DNA of 64,000 nt from Megalobrama amblycephala (GCF_018812025.1 NC_063045.1:2189112-2253111); one strand, 5' to 3'. Shown: positions 22,053 through 33,439, counted from the first letter of the stretch. The notes: generated from the sequence alone by a model not told the origin. A program made the numbers and translations.

Positions 22053-25000
22053 CTTAAGACACTTTTCTATGGCGAATACAAGCAAGCAACAGTTTATCAA
22101 GTGTGTTCCTCCCTGCCCTCGCTTCATCAGGGGCGGGGATACACACGAGATGTGTGTCGCTTGTTTGGGAGTGGAGCATGCACAGGCAGCTCTCGAGGGA
22201 GCTGTCTGTGTACATTGTGAAAAACTGACGCTCCATACACTCCGCTCACGCGAGGCGTTCTTTGAAAAAAGAGAGAAAGAAGGCGCCGCGGCGAGTGTTC
22301 CCCAGGGATCGGGTCCCGCTGCTGCCGAGGCACAGCGGAAACTTCATTCGTGAGGTTCACAGATGGATCTGGCGGAGGGGTTAGAGACGGGTCCTGCCCT
22401 ATCTCGACCTCCACCAGCCAGATCCAGTGCCTCTACTCTGGCTGCGGAAGCATGCTTCCCCCAGGGTGGAGCTGGCTCAATTCCGTGTTTATAATCCGCA
22501 ATCGACTCTATAAAGTATTATACCAGGAGGTAAAGAACACGGTTATGGGGCGATGCCTCAGGTCGAAGAGACGCTCGCGAGCTATCTCTCGCCTGAATCA
22601 GCATCGTCCCTGAAATCCCCGACTTTGCCCACTAATCTATCCGATATTAAGGAGAGAGAGATAAGGCAGTGCTGTTAGATGCACCTGTTTCCTCCCAGGG
22701 CCTCTTTTTCCAGGAGGCAAAAAGACAGTCGGCAGCCTTCCAAAAATTCCTCCCTCGCCGCTCTGCCGAGGCTGCTGAGCGGGAGCAGCCTCAGCCATCT
22801 ACAAGCTCCTCGACAGCGCATAGTGTTGCCACCCGTGCTCCCGCGCAAAGATCTTGGGGACCAGGGAGGGCAACGCAAGCAAAGCCTTCCAAGGGTAAGA
22901 CAGATCTGCGGACTGTCTTTATCACGAGGAAGGCTTCAAAGACGTCCTGACGCCAGGGGTTCAGGACTTCTGAGGGCAGCCCCCTCCTGAGAGGGTCCTG
23001 TAAAATTAAAATCTATAATATTAACCCCTCTTCGGTGCCCTCAGGGGGCCGTTCTGCCAACCCCGCCGTCTCGTGCGTTTCGGGGTGCAGCGGTCCCCAC
23101 CGACCCTCTGAGGAGGGCCAGTCAGCGCTTGATTCGACTGCTCCCTGCCGGTGCGCCGCTTCAGGGGCGTCGAGCCAAGTGCTCAAAAAACACCAGAGAC
23201 CAGCCTCGAGAGGCTGAGTAAGTGGGTGGTCGAGGCTATCTCGCTTGCTTATGAGTCCTCCGGGCAGCCTTCTCCTTTGGCTGTCCGGGCACATTCCACC
23301 AGGGGTATGGCTGCCTCAAAAAAGGCATTGATGTTGGGGGTTCCCCTCAATGACATATGTGATGCTGCTGGGTGGTCATCTCAGCATACCTTTATTAGGT
23401 TCTATATCCTTGATTTGGGCTCCACTCCAGGATCCTCAGTACTGGCGTCCTGAAAGATAACAGACAGGCATTTGGTCTTATGGCCTAGTTGGGATAGCGT
23501 TCCCAAAGCGACTATGCAGCGTCGATGTTCCCATGAAAGGGAACGTCTCGGGTTACGTCTGTAACCCTGGTTCCCTGAATAAGGGAACGAGACGCTGCGT
23601 AGCTTAGCCATACTCCCTGCATGCCTGTGAGCGTCTGCTTCATCCTTATCAGAAGCTGGCGTTCTTTGTTCTCAGGGATGCTTTATAGTTTCCTGGTCCG
23701 TGACATCACCTGCTCTGACGTCCCGTCACACTATTGGTTCGATTTCACGAGTGCTTCAAGATGAAATACGCAGAGGCGTTCCTAAAGCGACTATGCAGTG
23801 TCTTGTTCCCTTATTCAGGGAACCAGGGTTACAGACGTAACCCGAGACGTTTTCACAAATTTGTGTGTGTGTTTTTTTTAGTTTTTTTTTTAGTTTACAC
23901 AGAGTTTACATTTTGGTTTGTGGCTTATTTACTGTATGTTAATCTCTGTGAATGTTTTCCTGTCTTTTATGTTGAGACAGATGGAGAGAGTATGCTGTCA
24001 GTGATGGAGGGAAAGGTTGTCACTCTACGCACTAATCTTACTGAAATACAGAGAGATGACATCTTACTGTGGAGGTTTGAACATGGAGACTCTGACATAG
24101 CAAAAATCAACCCAAAGGATAAAATCTTCTCCGTATTTGATGGTGCTGATGGAATATTCAAAGACAGACTGGAGCTGGACCATCAGACTGGATCTCTGAC
24201 CATCTCAAACACCAGAACTGAAGACACTGGATTTTATCATCTTGATATCACTAGCAGCAGACGGACCATATTAAAGAGAATCATTCTTTCTGTCTTTCGT
24301 GAGTATTTGAAGTCTTCTAACATAACTGTGATCATAATTAGATCAGCGCAAACAAAACTCAAGCTTACAGTAAATGGAAGTGATTGATATTAGTTAAAAT
24401 ATAGGTGGAAGGATTACTCAGAAGGTATAATAATGCTAATAATTACTTGAGTAAGAGTAAAAAAGTATCCAATGGAAAGACTAAAGTAGTGAGTTCCTTT
24501 TCAGACGGCCACTCTCGACTTCACATTGGAGATAGACAGATGGATCTCGCTTGAGAGACCAATCTACTTTGATTGTAACTAAAATAAGCCAGTGGTCATT
24601 GGCATGCAAGATTTGCATCAGCTGCGCCACCCGGGTATTTAAAGGGTTAGTTCACCCAAAAAATAAAAATAATGTCATTAATTACTCACGCTCATGTTGT
24701 TCCACACCCGTAAGACCTTTGTTCATCTTCGGAACACAAATTAAGATATTTTAGTTGAAATCCGATGGCTCAGTGAGGCCTGCATAGCCAGCAATGACAT
24801 TTCCTCTCTCAAGATCCATTAATGTACTAAAAACATATTTAAATCAGTTCATGTGAATACAGTGGTTATCAAAAACAAGCAAGTCCAGCCCACATGACAC
24901 GGCATGAGGGTGAGTAATAAATGACAGAATTTTCATTTTTGGGTGAACTAACCCTTTAATGGGCAGCAGGTGCATTGCAGTCAAGCGGTTTGTTTGTTCC

Positions 25001-26431
25001 TTTAATCTGTAAGCAGTGTTTTCTAAAAAAAGAGTTAGTTCTTTTGGATAGAAGCTTTCTTTCTCTTTAGTGTTAGTGTTACAGCACTGCATTACTAAGT
25101 TACTTTTTTATGGAAGGTAATGTGTTACATTAATTTTGTGTTACTTTTTTGTCATGTGGGCTGGACTTGCTTGTTTTTGATAACAAAAAAAACAAAAAAA
25201 AAGTTGTAAAGGTCCTTTCAAACCAATAAATGTATTACTCCAAAATAATGGTAAAATTTATGTTAAAATTAGTTACAAAAATGACTGTTTCTCTTTATCT
25301 GTTCCAGATTCAGGTTTGTCTTCAGCTGCTGCAACAGGAATAAGAGTTACTGTTGTTGCTGTTGTTCTGCTGGCCATTGTTGCAGCTTTGGTTTACTGTT
25401 ACCGCAAGGCTATCAACTATCGACCAGCAAATGAAACTGGTAACTATTACAGCTGATATAATGAGAGGAATGTATGAGATTTACTATTTAATAAAGACTT
25501 TGAATAACTTTTTTTTACATAGTCAAAACATTTTCTTATTAACAAGGATTTTGTGTTTAATGGAGTCAGTAGTTTTAAATAGACAATGTTAGACTGTCAG
25601 GAAAAGAACACAGACAGAGGATCCAACTGTAAGTATAACAATATTTATTGACAGAATTAGCTGTACAATAACTTCACTCTAAATGGACAGTCGATGCAGA
25701 GACTGAAGCGTGCAGAGTCAGTGGCGTGCAGAGTGATCTGAGCAGGGTGACGCAGGGCTACAGCGGGTATCAGAGACCAGAGATAATCCAACCCAGAAAG
25801 CAGGGCACACGACGACAATCCAGTAATCCATGAACCGTGACATAGAGTAAGTTAAAATGTCAAATCAGCATATTAGAAGTTATCATGAAGGATCATGTGA
25901 CAGCTTTGATCACAGTAATAAATGACATTTTAAAATGAAATACAGTTATTTTGAATTGTAATAATACTTCACTGTTTTTACCACAGTTAATGGCTGTCCT
26001 TAAGCATAATGTGGTAAAATCACTGTAACACACAGGGCTTTGTGGCTTATTGCTCTTGTGGCAACCTCAGATTTAAACATGCAATAGTTAAAGATATAGT
26101 TAAATTCATAGAAAGTAATTTATTTTACTGACCCAATTATAGAATGTCTATGGTTGATAAACAATTTGATGCATTAATAATCAGATCAGAGGTCAAAGGT
26201 TGATAAATATTTAGTCAGTTGTTACAGACTGAATTACTCATTAAACATGAAACGTTTCAAATAGAATTTATTCACTGTTTTCACTGTTTTTGTGTCACAT
26301 CCTTCAGTGAATCTTATACAGGCATTTTTTTACAGGATATTAATGACACAGACAAATCTAATAATCAGATATTGATGGAGGGCGATGAAGAGGAGAAGAA
26401 TGATCAGAAAGTCACTCAAGTTTTGATTTAA
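18506..26431 (+). CDS. Three-V-domain CD2/SLAM-like membrane receptor, extracellular part intact
   Basis: Exons read in phase 1: 18506-18551 leader (MKIHFLLWLFLLFVNG); V1 18740-19060; V2 19163-19510; V3 23981-24298; TM 25308-25439 (stalk SGLSSAAATG, hydrophobic core, then VYCYRKAINYRPANETG). Each V domain of 106-116 residues has a C-strand W-R-F, a DRLxLxxQTGxLxI block and an S/T-G-x-Y, yet lacks the canonical disulfide cysteines, as CD2-family D1 domains do. V2 has NTS and NIT glycosylation sites. All V exon lengths are multiples of three with no stops. The tail is uncertain. A 26-nt exon used by the paralogue at 35943-46648 is degenerate here (25583 onward), with a GTAAGT donor at 25629. 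A possible acidic tail exon lies at 26336-26431 (MEGDEEEKNDQ, stop at 26429) if entered in phase 0. The 4.5-kb intron between V2 and V3 holds transposons. The role in leukocyte recognition is inferred. Confidence 0.7.
19530..19915. repeat. Degenerate TGTAAAAA/ACGGTAA-type MITE copy in the V2-V3 intron
   Basis: Shares ACAGTAAAAACGCTACGG, TATACAGGGAAAAACTGTAA, ATTCCCTGTGTGACACTCCACATTTGA and GTTTATTGCATTATGCAAGTGTTG with the fuller copy at 54927-55400, in the same orientation. Confidence 0.55.
19916..21696. other. Intron sequence, probably transposon-derived
   Basis: 19916-20930 has the look of a fish MITE (ends include CAAAAACCACTAGGCCAGTG at left and CGACCTCTAGTGGACCAAA ... TGCACCTTTAA at right), with inverted CTAGTGG motifs near both ends. 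20931-21696 shows nothing recognisable. Short frames on both strands have no domain. Confidence 0.35.
21998..22050. repeat. (TA)n microsatellite inside the DIRS element
   Basis: Alternating TA between the DIRS left terminus and its gag-like frame. Confidence 0.9.
22069..22353 (+). pseudogene. DIRS gag-like ORF fragment
   Basis: ATG at 22069 opens a 94-codon frame with a cysteine/histidine cluster (CPRF...GGDTHEMCVACLG-x(14)-CVHCEKLTLHTLRSRE), the N-terminal pattern I associate with gag proteins of fish DIRS elements. It is followed, in shifted frames to about 22950, by more gag-like and serine/proline-rich sequence, indicating frameshifts or deletions. It is part of the transposon and not a host gene. 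Confidence 0.6.
23151..23453 (+). pseudogene. DIRS tyrosine recombinase, C-terminal part
   Basis: The frame ends with the tyrosine-recombinase box: H-S-T-R in VRAHSTRGMAAS supplies the H-x-x-R pair, a G-W-S-S-Q-H follows with the second conserved His/Trp, and F-I-R-F-Y carries the likely nucleophilic tyrosine. The N-terminal half with the first catalytic arginine is not clearly present, so the protein is a truncated relic. It shows that the element belongs to the DIRS order. Confidence 0.72.
24639..24959. mobile_element. Short TTAA-flanked foldback MITE copy
   Basis: Ends TTAAAGGGTTAGTTCACCCA and TGGGTGAACTAACCCTTTAA as in 7911-10336, but the middle is replaced by GTTATCAAAAACAAGCAAGT-CCAGCCCACATGAC (24864-24897). 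That stretch occurs inverted at 25151-25184. It lies in the V3-TM intron of the three-V receptor. Confidence 0.75.
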
Positions 26432-28874
26432 TGATGATGTCATGAATTACTCAGCTGGAATCTCTTGTTTCGTGTGCTTTATACCTTTTCTTCCATTTTC
26501 TTCATTTTTAAGTCTTGCGAATATCCAAAAAAGGGAAACACAGTAGAGAAAGTAACTTGATTTTATGTCGAAATGAAAGAAATATTTGTAAGATTTATGA
26601 TCAAGCATTGACATTTTGTGCAGGACTCAGAAATTTCGGCCTGGCTTTTTATGTCTCTTTTGGATCAACATTGTACTCATATACATGCATTTGTGTATAC
26701 CTAACAAACTTTGTGGCATTTGGTTAAATAACGTAGCTATGGTTTTGTTAGGTTTGGGCAAAATTGTTAGAATGACTCGTAGAATCAAAAACAATGGGTT
26801 GACATGCATTGAAAATGTGTTTATATAATTTTTGTGTTCGTAAGTTTCCTTTATAATTGTAATAACTGTATAATTTCCAGCTTTTTTATATTAGTATTAT
26901 ATTTTTATTTAGTATTATATTAAATCTAATTTATATCAATATTGTCACTGTTTCTCCTGCATGTTCTGTTTTCTAAGATTTTCTGTTTCCATTGTTCCCT
27001 GGGTTAATTTCCTGTGTTTAGTTCCTGTTGTTGTTTTTATAGTTTCTATAGTTTGCTATATGCTTATTGATTACTCGCACCTGTGTCTTGTTAGCCTGTT
27101 ATTATTCTGTGTGTATACATACCCCTGTTTTTTAAAAGTCTGTTGTAGGTTGTTGTCTTTAAATGTGTTTTGTAAAGCTTTTGTGTTCCTGCTTCCTGTT
27201 TAGATTTATGTTTCTCTTGTTGGATTATCTTATTGTTGTCCTCATCTCCACCGGGATTATCTTTGTTTTAATAAACTGCTGCAATCAGATCCCCGTCTCT
27301 CCTCTTCCCTGCTCAACTGCAACAAATATACTGTATTGAATCGTGTGTATATATCTGATAAAACGGGTCATGATTCCCAGGAATCTGAAACAGTATGTGA
27401 GAAAAGATGTCCGTTAAAGAGTTGGCAAAACATACCAGACAATCTACTTCAAGATTTTAAAGCGTGCATATGATGGACAGTACTATCCCATGAGGCCACG
27501 GGAGAGAATTTATGAATGGCAGTGAAGCGACGCAATTGGTGCTGGTAGGTCACATGATAATGACAACATGTGGATGTATGTCCAGATTACATTCAAAGAC
27601 TAATAATATATAGAACATATTGTGTAACTGTTATGAAGTAATTGCTTTTTCAGAATTATACCTGCTCAAGAGAGTATGTGATTTTGGCTGCAGCCAAGAG
27701 GCTTGTTCGACTTGAAGCACCGATCAGTTAATGGCATCAAAATGCCACAAGAGTGATTCAAAAGCATACGGTATTGATGTCATACACTGATAGGTCTGCT
27801 TAAGTCGAACAAGCCTGCCTAAAGTCTATATCTACATCTAGTGCCGCCATGTTCGCCTGATGTCAAATACACTTGGCTACATCGAAGTATTGGATTTCCA
27901 ACATAAATTGTAAATGTGGTATTTTTCACTTTTCTCAGTAAAAGTTGGAGACTCAGATAGTTTAACTGAACACAGAAGAACTTTTTTTTTTTTTAACACA
28001 GATTACCATTATCAGAGAAATGTGATCTTTAGTTTTCCTGTTTAATGACTGCTTTTGACATACTTTTGTGACCTTCAGATAACCTACTGTTATAATTACT
28101 CCATTCATCTCCCAAAGAAAGAGCATCATTTAAATGTATATTTATCTCATATTGTTTCTACTAAAACTTGATCCTTGAAACATTATTTCTTTAGAACAGA
28201 TCGTTTTTAATGATTATCTCTCTCCATTGCCGCAGCTTTGTTGCTATTCTGACCATTTTTGTTTGTTTGTTTGTTTCAGCGGTGACCCATTTATCTTTTT
28301 TTTTTACTTTTACTTAATTGTTCCTTAAAACAGATGAGAACTAAACAGTGAACTGCATGATACCATCAATTTTGCAATGTTTTTTTTTTCTCTTCTAGCA
28401 CAAGGTCCTCTTCAGGATGTGGGATAGGTGTGAAAGCAAAGATTATTTCTACGAAATTTGATAAGTTCCACTGAAACATCGCACTGCAAGATCAAGGTCA
28501 ATCTAAGTCCAAAGTATACAGAGCTTCATATCAGCAGGAATAAGGCCAGACAGACACGATCTTCACACCTACACTCATCCTCAAACACACAACCACTAAT
28601 GCACAAGCTGTTTGTCCAACACAATCTACAGTTCATCAAACCACATATCTCTTTCCAGATCAGCAAGTTTTATTTTGACGGCCAAACACAATTCAATTGT
28701 TGAATGCATTCTGTAAATCGGTAAAGGAAAAAACACATTTTGACATGATTTTATTGGCTTTATTATCACAGTAAAATGAAAACTTTTTTATGCATTTTGG
28801 CCGCTAATTTACACAAAAACAGCATTCTGAAGGCCTGAAAACACAAACTTTTGAAATTGATACCATTATTGTCT
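26432..28874. other. Intergenic region between the three-V and V-C2 receptors
   Basis: No supported gene. 26950-27330 resembles the 3' end of a fish retroelement (GTTCCCTGGGTTAATTTCCTG ... TTTTAATAAACTGCTGCAAT) but cannot be classified. 27690-27840 holds an inverted pair GGCTTGTTCGACTTGAAGC / CTTAAGTCGAACAAGCC. An open frame at 28458-28703 has no recognisable domain. Confidence 0.3.
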
Positions 28875-29370
28875 ACACTCTAAAAAATGCTGGGTTAAAA
28901 ACAACCCAAGTTGGGTTGAAAATGGACAACCTGCTGGGTAGTTTTATTTAACTCAACTATTGTTTAAAAATTACTGTATTGCTTAATTAAAATTAACCCA
29001 AAGTATGTTGGAAATGAACATTTATTAATGTTCAATGAATAATTATTAAACAATAAACATTTATTAAATTGCTTATTAATAAATGTATATTAATAAACTA
29101 TTAAACTATTAAATTTATATTAATAAAATATTAAAGCTTATTAATAAACATTCACCTTTTGTCTATTATTGTTGCCTCTAATTGCATCTGGTTTTTAATT
29201 TCCCAACTATTTTGGGTTCATTTTAAGATAGCCATATAGCAATTTTTAAACAATAGTTGGTTTAAATAAAACTACCCAGCAGGTTGGGCAAACATTTAAC
29301 CCAACCGCTGGGTTTGTCCATTTTCAACCCAACTTGGGTTGTTTTTAACCCAGCATTTTTTTAGAGTGTA
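28875..29370. mobile_element. Foldback [25 protein letters not shown] ends
   Basis: Left end ACACTCTAAAAAATGCTGGG and right end CCCAGCATTTTTTTAGAGTG. Arms of about 100 bp pair (AACAACCCAAGTTGGGTTGA with its counterpart at 29320). Member of the same family as 13440-14056. Confidence 0.75.
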
Positions 29371-30117
29371 TCATTAACATGTAAACTACAAAAACATGTT
29401 CAGTCTTTATGCACATATTTAATTATTGTGTGTTTTGTTACTTAATAAAGCATTAAAAAAAAGAAAGAAAGAAAAAAAGTCTATATACGTGCAGTTTCTT
29501 TACAAATTTACATTGCCAACTACTGGCCTGGCTGCAGAATACAGTGTTTTTAGTTATTTTACATGAAAATGCAAAGGAAAAACTTTTCAGTTTTTTGTTA
29601 GCTTGTTAGTAATTTGTTAGTTTCCCTACTCTTAGTTTTATTAAACTGCAGCTTTTATTGTAAAAACAACAAGAAGAATTATTTCAGTGTAAAAGAAATC
29701 GCACTGTTATCATGACAACCAGCAGTTGTCCTGTTATCTGTAGGCTCACAAGCATCAACAGTCTACGTTTAAAAACATGGCGCATTGTTTAGCAGGACTG
29801 AGACCCATGCAAATGCACCTCAGACATCTTAAACAGTCTGAAGGAAACATGTCCATTTGTGGGGTTTGCACAAATGGCTTCATTGAATTTATAGTGAAAT
29901 ATTCACCCAGGTTGTTTTTTTAGCAGGAAACTCTCTTTCTTGTCAGTCATTTTGCATGATCAGGTTTTCTGTCGTATCTGTGGAGGGAGGAGAGAGAAGG
30001 CGAGCAGCGAAGGAGATCAGACTTGTTATCATTGAGTGCAAACCACAGCGCTTTGAGCTTGAGCACCTCGAGTGATGCTATTTCAGAGCCCTGAACTGAT
30101 CAATACTGTTGAAGAAA
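29371..30117. other. Upstream flank of the V-C2 receptor
   Basis: No repeat or gene is recognised with confidence. The 5' UTR and promoter of the next gene probably lie near 29950-30117, where a GAGGGAGGAGAGAGAAGGCG purine-rich stretch and GAGCTTGAGCACCTCGAG occur. Confidence 0.3.
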
Positions 30118-31302
30118 ATGTTCGAAAGATTAGTTTTGTTCTGTTTGTGCTGTTGCCGTCTGATTGGTGAGTAACATATGAAGATGTGGCTCTAAGATCT
30201 GCCAAAAGGATCTCATTTGAAAGCCAAAATTTGACTTTCCGGAGTTTGTAATTGTTCAAAACTACTAGAAATTTCAGTTAAAGCTTAATTTAACCTTAAT
30301 CAGCACATTTTTTTCCTATGTTCACCAGGTGTGTTTGCTGATTCAGATGCAGTGAAGTCAGTGTCAGTGATGGAGGGAGATTCAGTCACTCTACAGATTA
30401 ATGTTACTGAAATACAGACAGATGATCTGATCTTGTGGAACTTTAAAACGAAAGGGCCTCTTATTGCGAAAATCAACCGCGCGACCAACGACAGCTCAAT
30501 TTATTATAAAGTTCTTGGTGGGAGATTCAGAGACAGACTGAAGGTGGATCATCAAACAGGATCTCTGACCATCACAAACACCAGAATCACAGACTCTGAA
30601 GTCTATCAAATAACCATCAGCCGCAGTAAAGAAAAAACCATACATAGATTCAGTGTCGCTGTCTATGGTGAGTTGAGATTTACAGTTGCTGTTTTTGCTA
30701 TGAATAGTTGCAGGAAAGCTACATTTCTCTTTATTATCTCATGTTTTCAAGCTCGTCTGCCCGTTCCAGTCATTATCAGTGAATTCCCAGAAAATTCATC
30801 ATCAGTGTCCAGATGTGTGCAGCTGTGTTCAGCTGTGAATGTGAGTCATGTGACTCTCTCCTGGTACAAAGGCAACCGTTTATTCTCCAGCATCAGTGTG
30901 TCTGATCTCAACAGAAGCCTTTCTTTACACCTGGAGTGTCTGGATGATTCGTACAGCTGTGTGCTGAACAACTCCATCAGCAACCAGACTACATATGTTA
31001 ACATCACTGAGCTCTGTCAGCCATGTTCAGGTGTGTTATTGACATAAGCATGTGATGGTGCCTGATTTGTTTTGTACTTTATGTTGTTGGTCTTTCACCA
31101 GTGTGTATCGTGTTGTTTCATGTTGTTTTTTTTTATTTCCTCAGATTGTGCTTTCTGTTGTCATGCTTCTGAAGTTGTCATCCGATTGGTCGCCTCTGTT
31201 CTGGTGGGCGTGGCTACTGTTTTTGTTTTAGTTTATGACATCATCACATCCAGGAAAGGTTCACTGATGATTGCAGAGCAAAAGGTACAAACCAAAGCTT
31301 AG
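30118..31302 (+). CDS. V-C2 CD48/CD244-like membrane receptor
   Basis: Four exons in phase 1 without interruption: leader 30118-30166 (MFERLVLFCLCCCRLIG); V domain 30329-30667 (113 codons; [43 protein letters not shown], no canonical cysteines); C2 domain 30752-31030 (93 codons; several cysteines, W-Y-K-G-N, D-S-Y-S-C-V-L-N-N); membrane exon 31145-31302 (CCHASEVVIRLV..., about 20 hydrophobic residues, 17-residue tail to TAG). A cysteine-free V followed by a cysteine-rich C2 is the CD2/CD48/SLAM ectodomain plan. The tail has no tyrosine motif, so signalling would need a partner. The phase-1 exon pattern matches the minus-strand genes at 51.5-53.2 and 56.6-60.0 kb, but the tail is longer and the V domain different. 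A donor-like GTACAA at 31285 could extend the gene to further exons; none was found. Confidence 0.78.
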
Positions 31303-32309
31303 TTTAGGGTCCAATTCTCCCCGTCATTTCACAGTCTAGGTTAACTACAGACTCAATATAGTCTGGCTATGAGTAACCCACATCTAACCTTGAATTCGGT
31401 TACGTGACATTTTTGCCAAAATAACTTGTGAGATGTATGAAACGTAAGCGAAGTCGACAGTGATTATAAGGTGTTTGGTTTCATTTCTTTGACATGTTCT
31501 GTGTAGTCTGTGTGTCTATTCTTGGGCTATGGTTAGACGTCCAAATTGGCTTGTTTTAGCCTAGACATCCTAATCTAAAGTGTGACTGAATTTCTTTCTT
31601 AGTTCACCACAAGAAAAGACTTAAGTTTTTCTTTTAGTACATCCATTAGGATTTATTTTATATTCATTTTGTTGGTTAAGAAATTGAGAAGAATCAACTT
31701 GCTTTAAACTGCTAGCATTTTTTTTTTTTATATTAGTTTGTTTGTTTTTAATCCATATTTAATTTTCTGAGTTTTTTTGAGTTGACAACTTACAGCCTTG
31801 TGTCAACCTATTTTAGGCTGAATTAACAAGTGTATTTGCAAATTTAATTGAAATCTGAATATGTATACTTTTGCATTTGATTCTGCATAATCACTAATAT
31901 CACAATGTCTTTAGTTCTGCCCACTCAGAGTTGAACTAAATCTGAATAAATCTTATGTGTTACAAACATGTGTTTTACCATTTTCTATAAGATTTAGCAA
32001 ACGTTTTCTTTTACAGATGATTATTGCTTTGAAATGTATTATTTATTGTTTTAAATATATTTTATTAGTTGAGAAAATGATTCACATGAGACCAACGTTT
32101 AATATTATTGACAATTTAAAAAAAAAAAAAAAAAACAGGTTAATATTATTTTAAGTTTTGGCCACTTCCAAAAGCGTTTTTCTCTTCAGTAACATAAATC
32201 AAAAGTTTTTCATAAATATATTATCACTTTAAAATAAACTCTATGATGTCGACAACAGCGGCATCTGTTGGCTAATAGCATTTAAAAGAATCCTGGAAAC
32301 TGGAAACAG
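31303..32309. other. 3' UTR and flank of the V-C2 receptor
   Basis: AT-rich sequence. The nearest clear AATAAA lies at about 31943 (CTGAATAAATCTTATG), a possible polyadenylation signal about 640 bp after the stop. A related stretch (GTTGAACTAAATCTxAATAAATCTT) recurs at 35492-35517. No gene is seen. Confidence 0.35.
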
Positions 32310-32547
32310 TGTCGTGCACCGGGGACAGGGGTGGGTGGTGGTGCCCCTTTGGTCGTGAATGTGCCCTTTGCGGTCGCATCGCGCTTCCCCCGCCTTACTT
32401 GCCCCGACCCCGGGAAACGAATTCGCCCCTGCCCTGTGGCGCGGACTCCGTGCCGAAATCAAGCGTTCGAACGACCGACCGATCGATCGAACGTCACACC
32501 GAACGTCTATCCGAACGTCTGGTGACCCACGTGACGACAGCGTCATG
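32310..32547. other. CpG-rich compositional island of unknown origin
   Basis: In an otherwise AT-rich, CpG-poor region about 240 bp are GC-rich and full of CG dinucleotides: GTGTCGTGCACCGGGGACAG at the start, CCCCGACCCCGGGAAACGAA in the middle, and the quasi-repeats CGAACGACCGACCGATCGATCGAACGTC / CCGAACGTCTATCCGAACGTC near the end. Frames are open on both strands but look like composition effects. It could be a ribosomal-spacer or SINE-like insertion, or DNA of another source; I cannot name it. Confidence 0.45.
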
Positions 32548-33398
32548 AAATTAACTGGTTTTTAACCATGTAAGGAGTCAGCTGATGTGTAAAGACAATA
32601 AATGGACATTACAGGCACTAAATACAGATATTTTATACCTAAATACTAAATACTGAATCCTGTTCTTGAAAGTATGTGTTTTACTAAGAGCATATAACTG
32701 TACAGACATTCCATAGTCTTAATTTGACGTATAATCATGTTAACTGTTAACTTCATTGCCTACAATATACCAGTCCATCAGACATCAGACCAGTCTCTTT
32801 ATCCTACTTCCCAGGAAATGCCAATCAGCTGATGTGCTTCAGGAGAGCCTTTAGCGCGGGCTCTGCTGGGCGTGTCCCTGCAGGAACTGAATTGAATAGC
32901 CTTGCTTTATACACCTTTTTCACCAGTTACTTTAAAAAAGTAATTAGTTATAGTAACTAGTTACTTCTCAAAAATAGTAACTGAGTTAGTAACTGTTACT
33001 TCATTATAAAAAGTAACTAATTACCAGGGAAAGTAACTATTGTATTACTTTTTAATTTTCTTTTTTCTAATATGTCAAATAACTTGGATGCCCCCAATAT
33101 TAAATATGTTAAATGAATGCAATGGACACTAAATAGAAAAAAATATATTATTATAAAACATTGTACACTAATCTACACAATTTTAATGTTGCTGTGAGAC
33201 ACCTATCAAATTCAATATATTATTGTAAATATTATCATTACTATGGAACAATAAAACACAATAGATGGTTTACTTTCACTTTCACTTTCTCGAAAAGGAG
33301 AGTTCCTGATTAGGTCACTAGATGGCGCTCTAGTACACACTTTTAATGAAATATCAGGCAATTTATAACAAGGACACAATATGAGGCTGATTTATTAA

Positions 33399-33439
<41 letters not shown>

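Larger units (their letters stand above)
21717..23858 (+). mobile_element. DIRS-type tyrosine-recombinase retrotransposon, internally deleted
   Basis: The left terminus GTTCCCTTTCATGGGAACAT-CGACGCTGCATAGTCGCTTTGGGAACG (from about 21717) reappears inverted at 23495-23546. A further extension, 23547-23858, contains GGTTACGTCTGTAACCCTGG and a second inverted copy of the left-end region (TGACGTCCCGTCACACTATT). Such split inverted termini are characteristic of DIRS elements, not LTR elements. Inside are a gag-like frame (22069-22353) and the C-terminal part of a tyrosine recombinase (about 23151-23453). No reverse transcriptase or RNase H remains, so the copy is nonautonomous. Its right end lies about 120 bp before the V3 exon of the three-V receptor. 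Confidence 0.8.

Noticed and set aside
22127..23294. Several open frames of 60-100 codons on both strands
   Set aside because: They are shadows of the GC-richer DIRS coding region in other frames.
26336..26431. Firm assignment as the last exon of the three-V receptor
   Set aside because: It is entered correctly only in phase 0, but the preceding microexon is degenerate in this copy, so the join cannot be proven from sequence; it is left as a possibility in the gene entry.
28458..28703. 81-codon frame
   Set aside because: No family resemblance and no splice or promoter context; kept only as intergenic.
32241..32565. Overlapping open frames in the CpG-rich island
   Set aside because: Frames are open in several phases on both strands at once, which reflects composition; no domain is visible.
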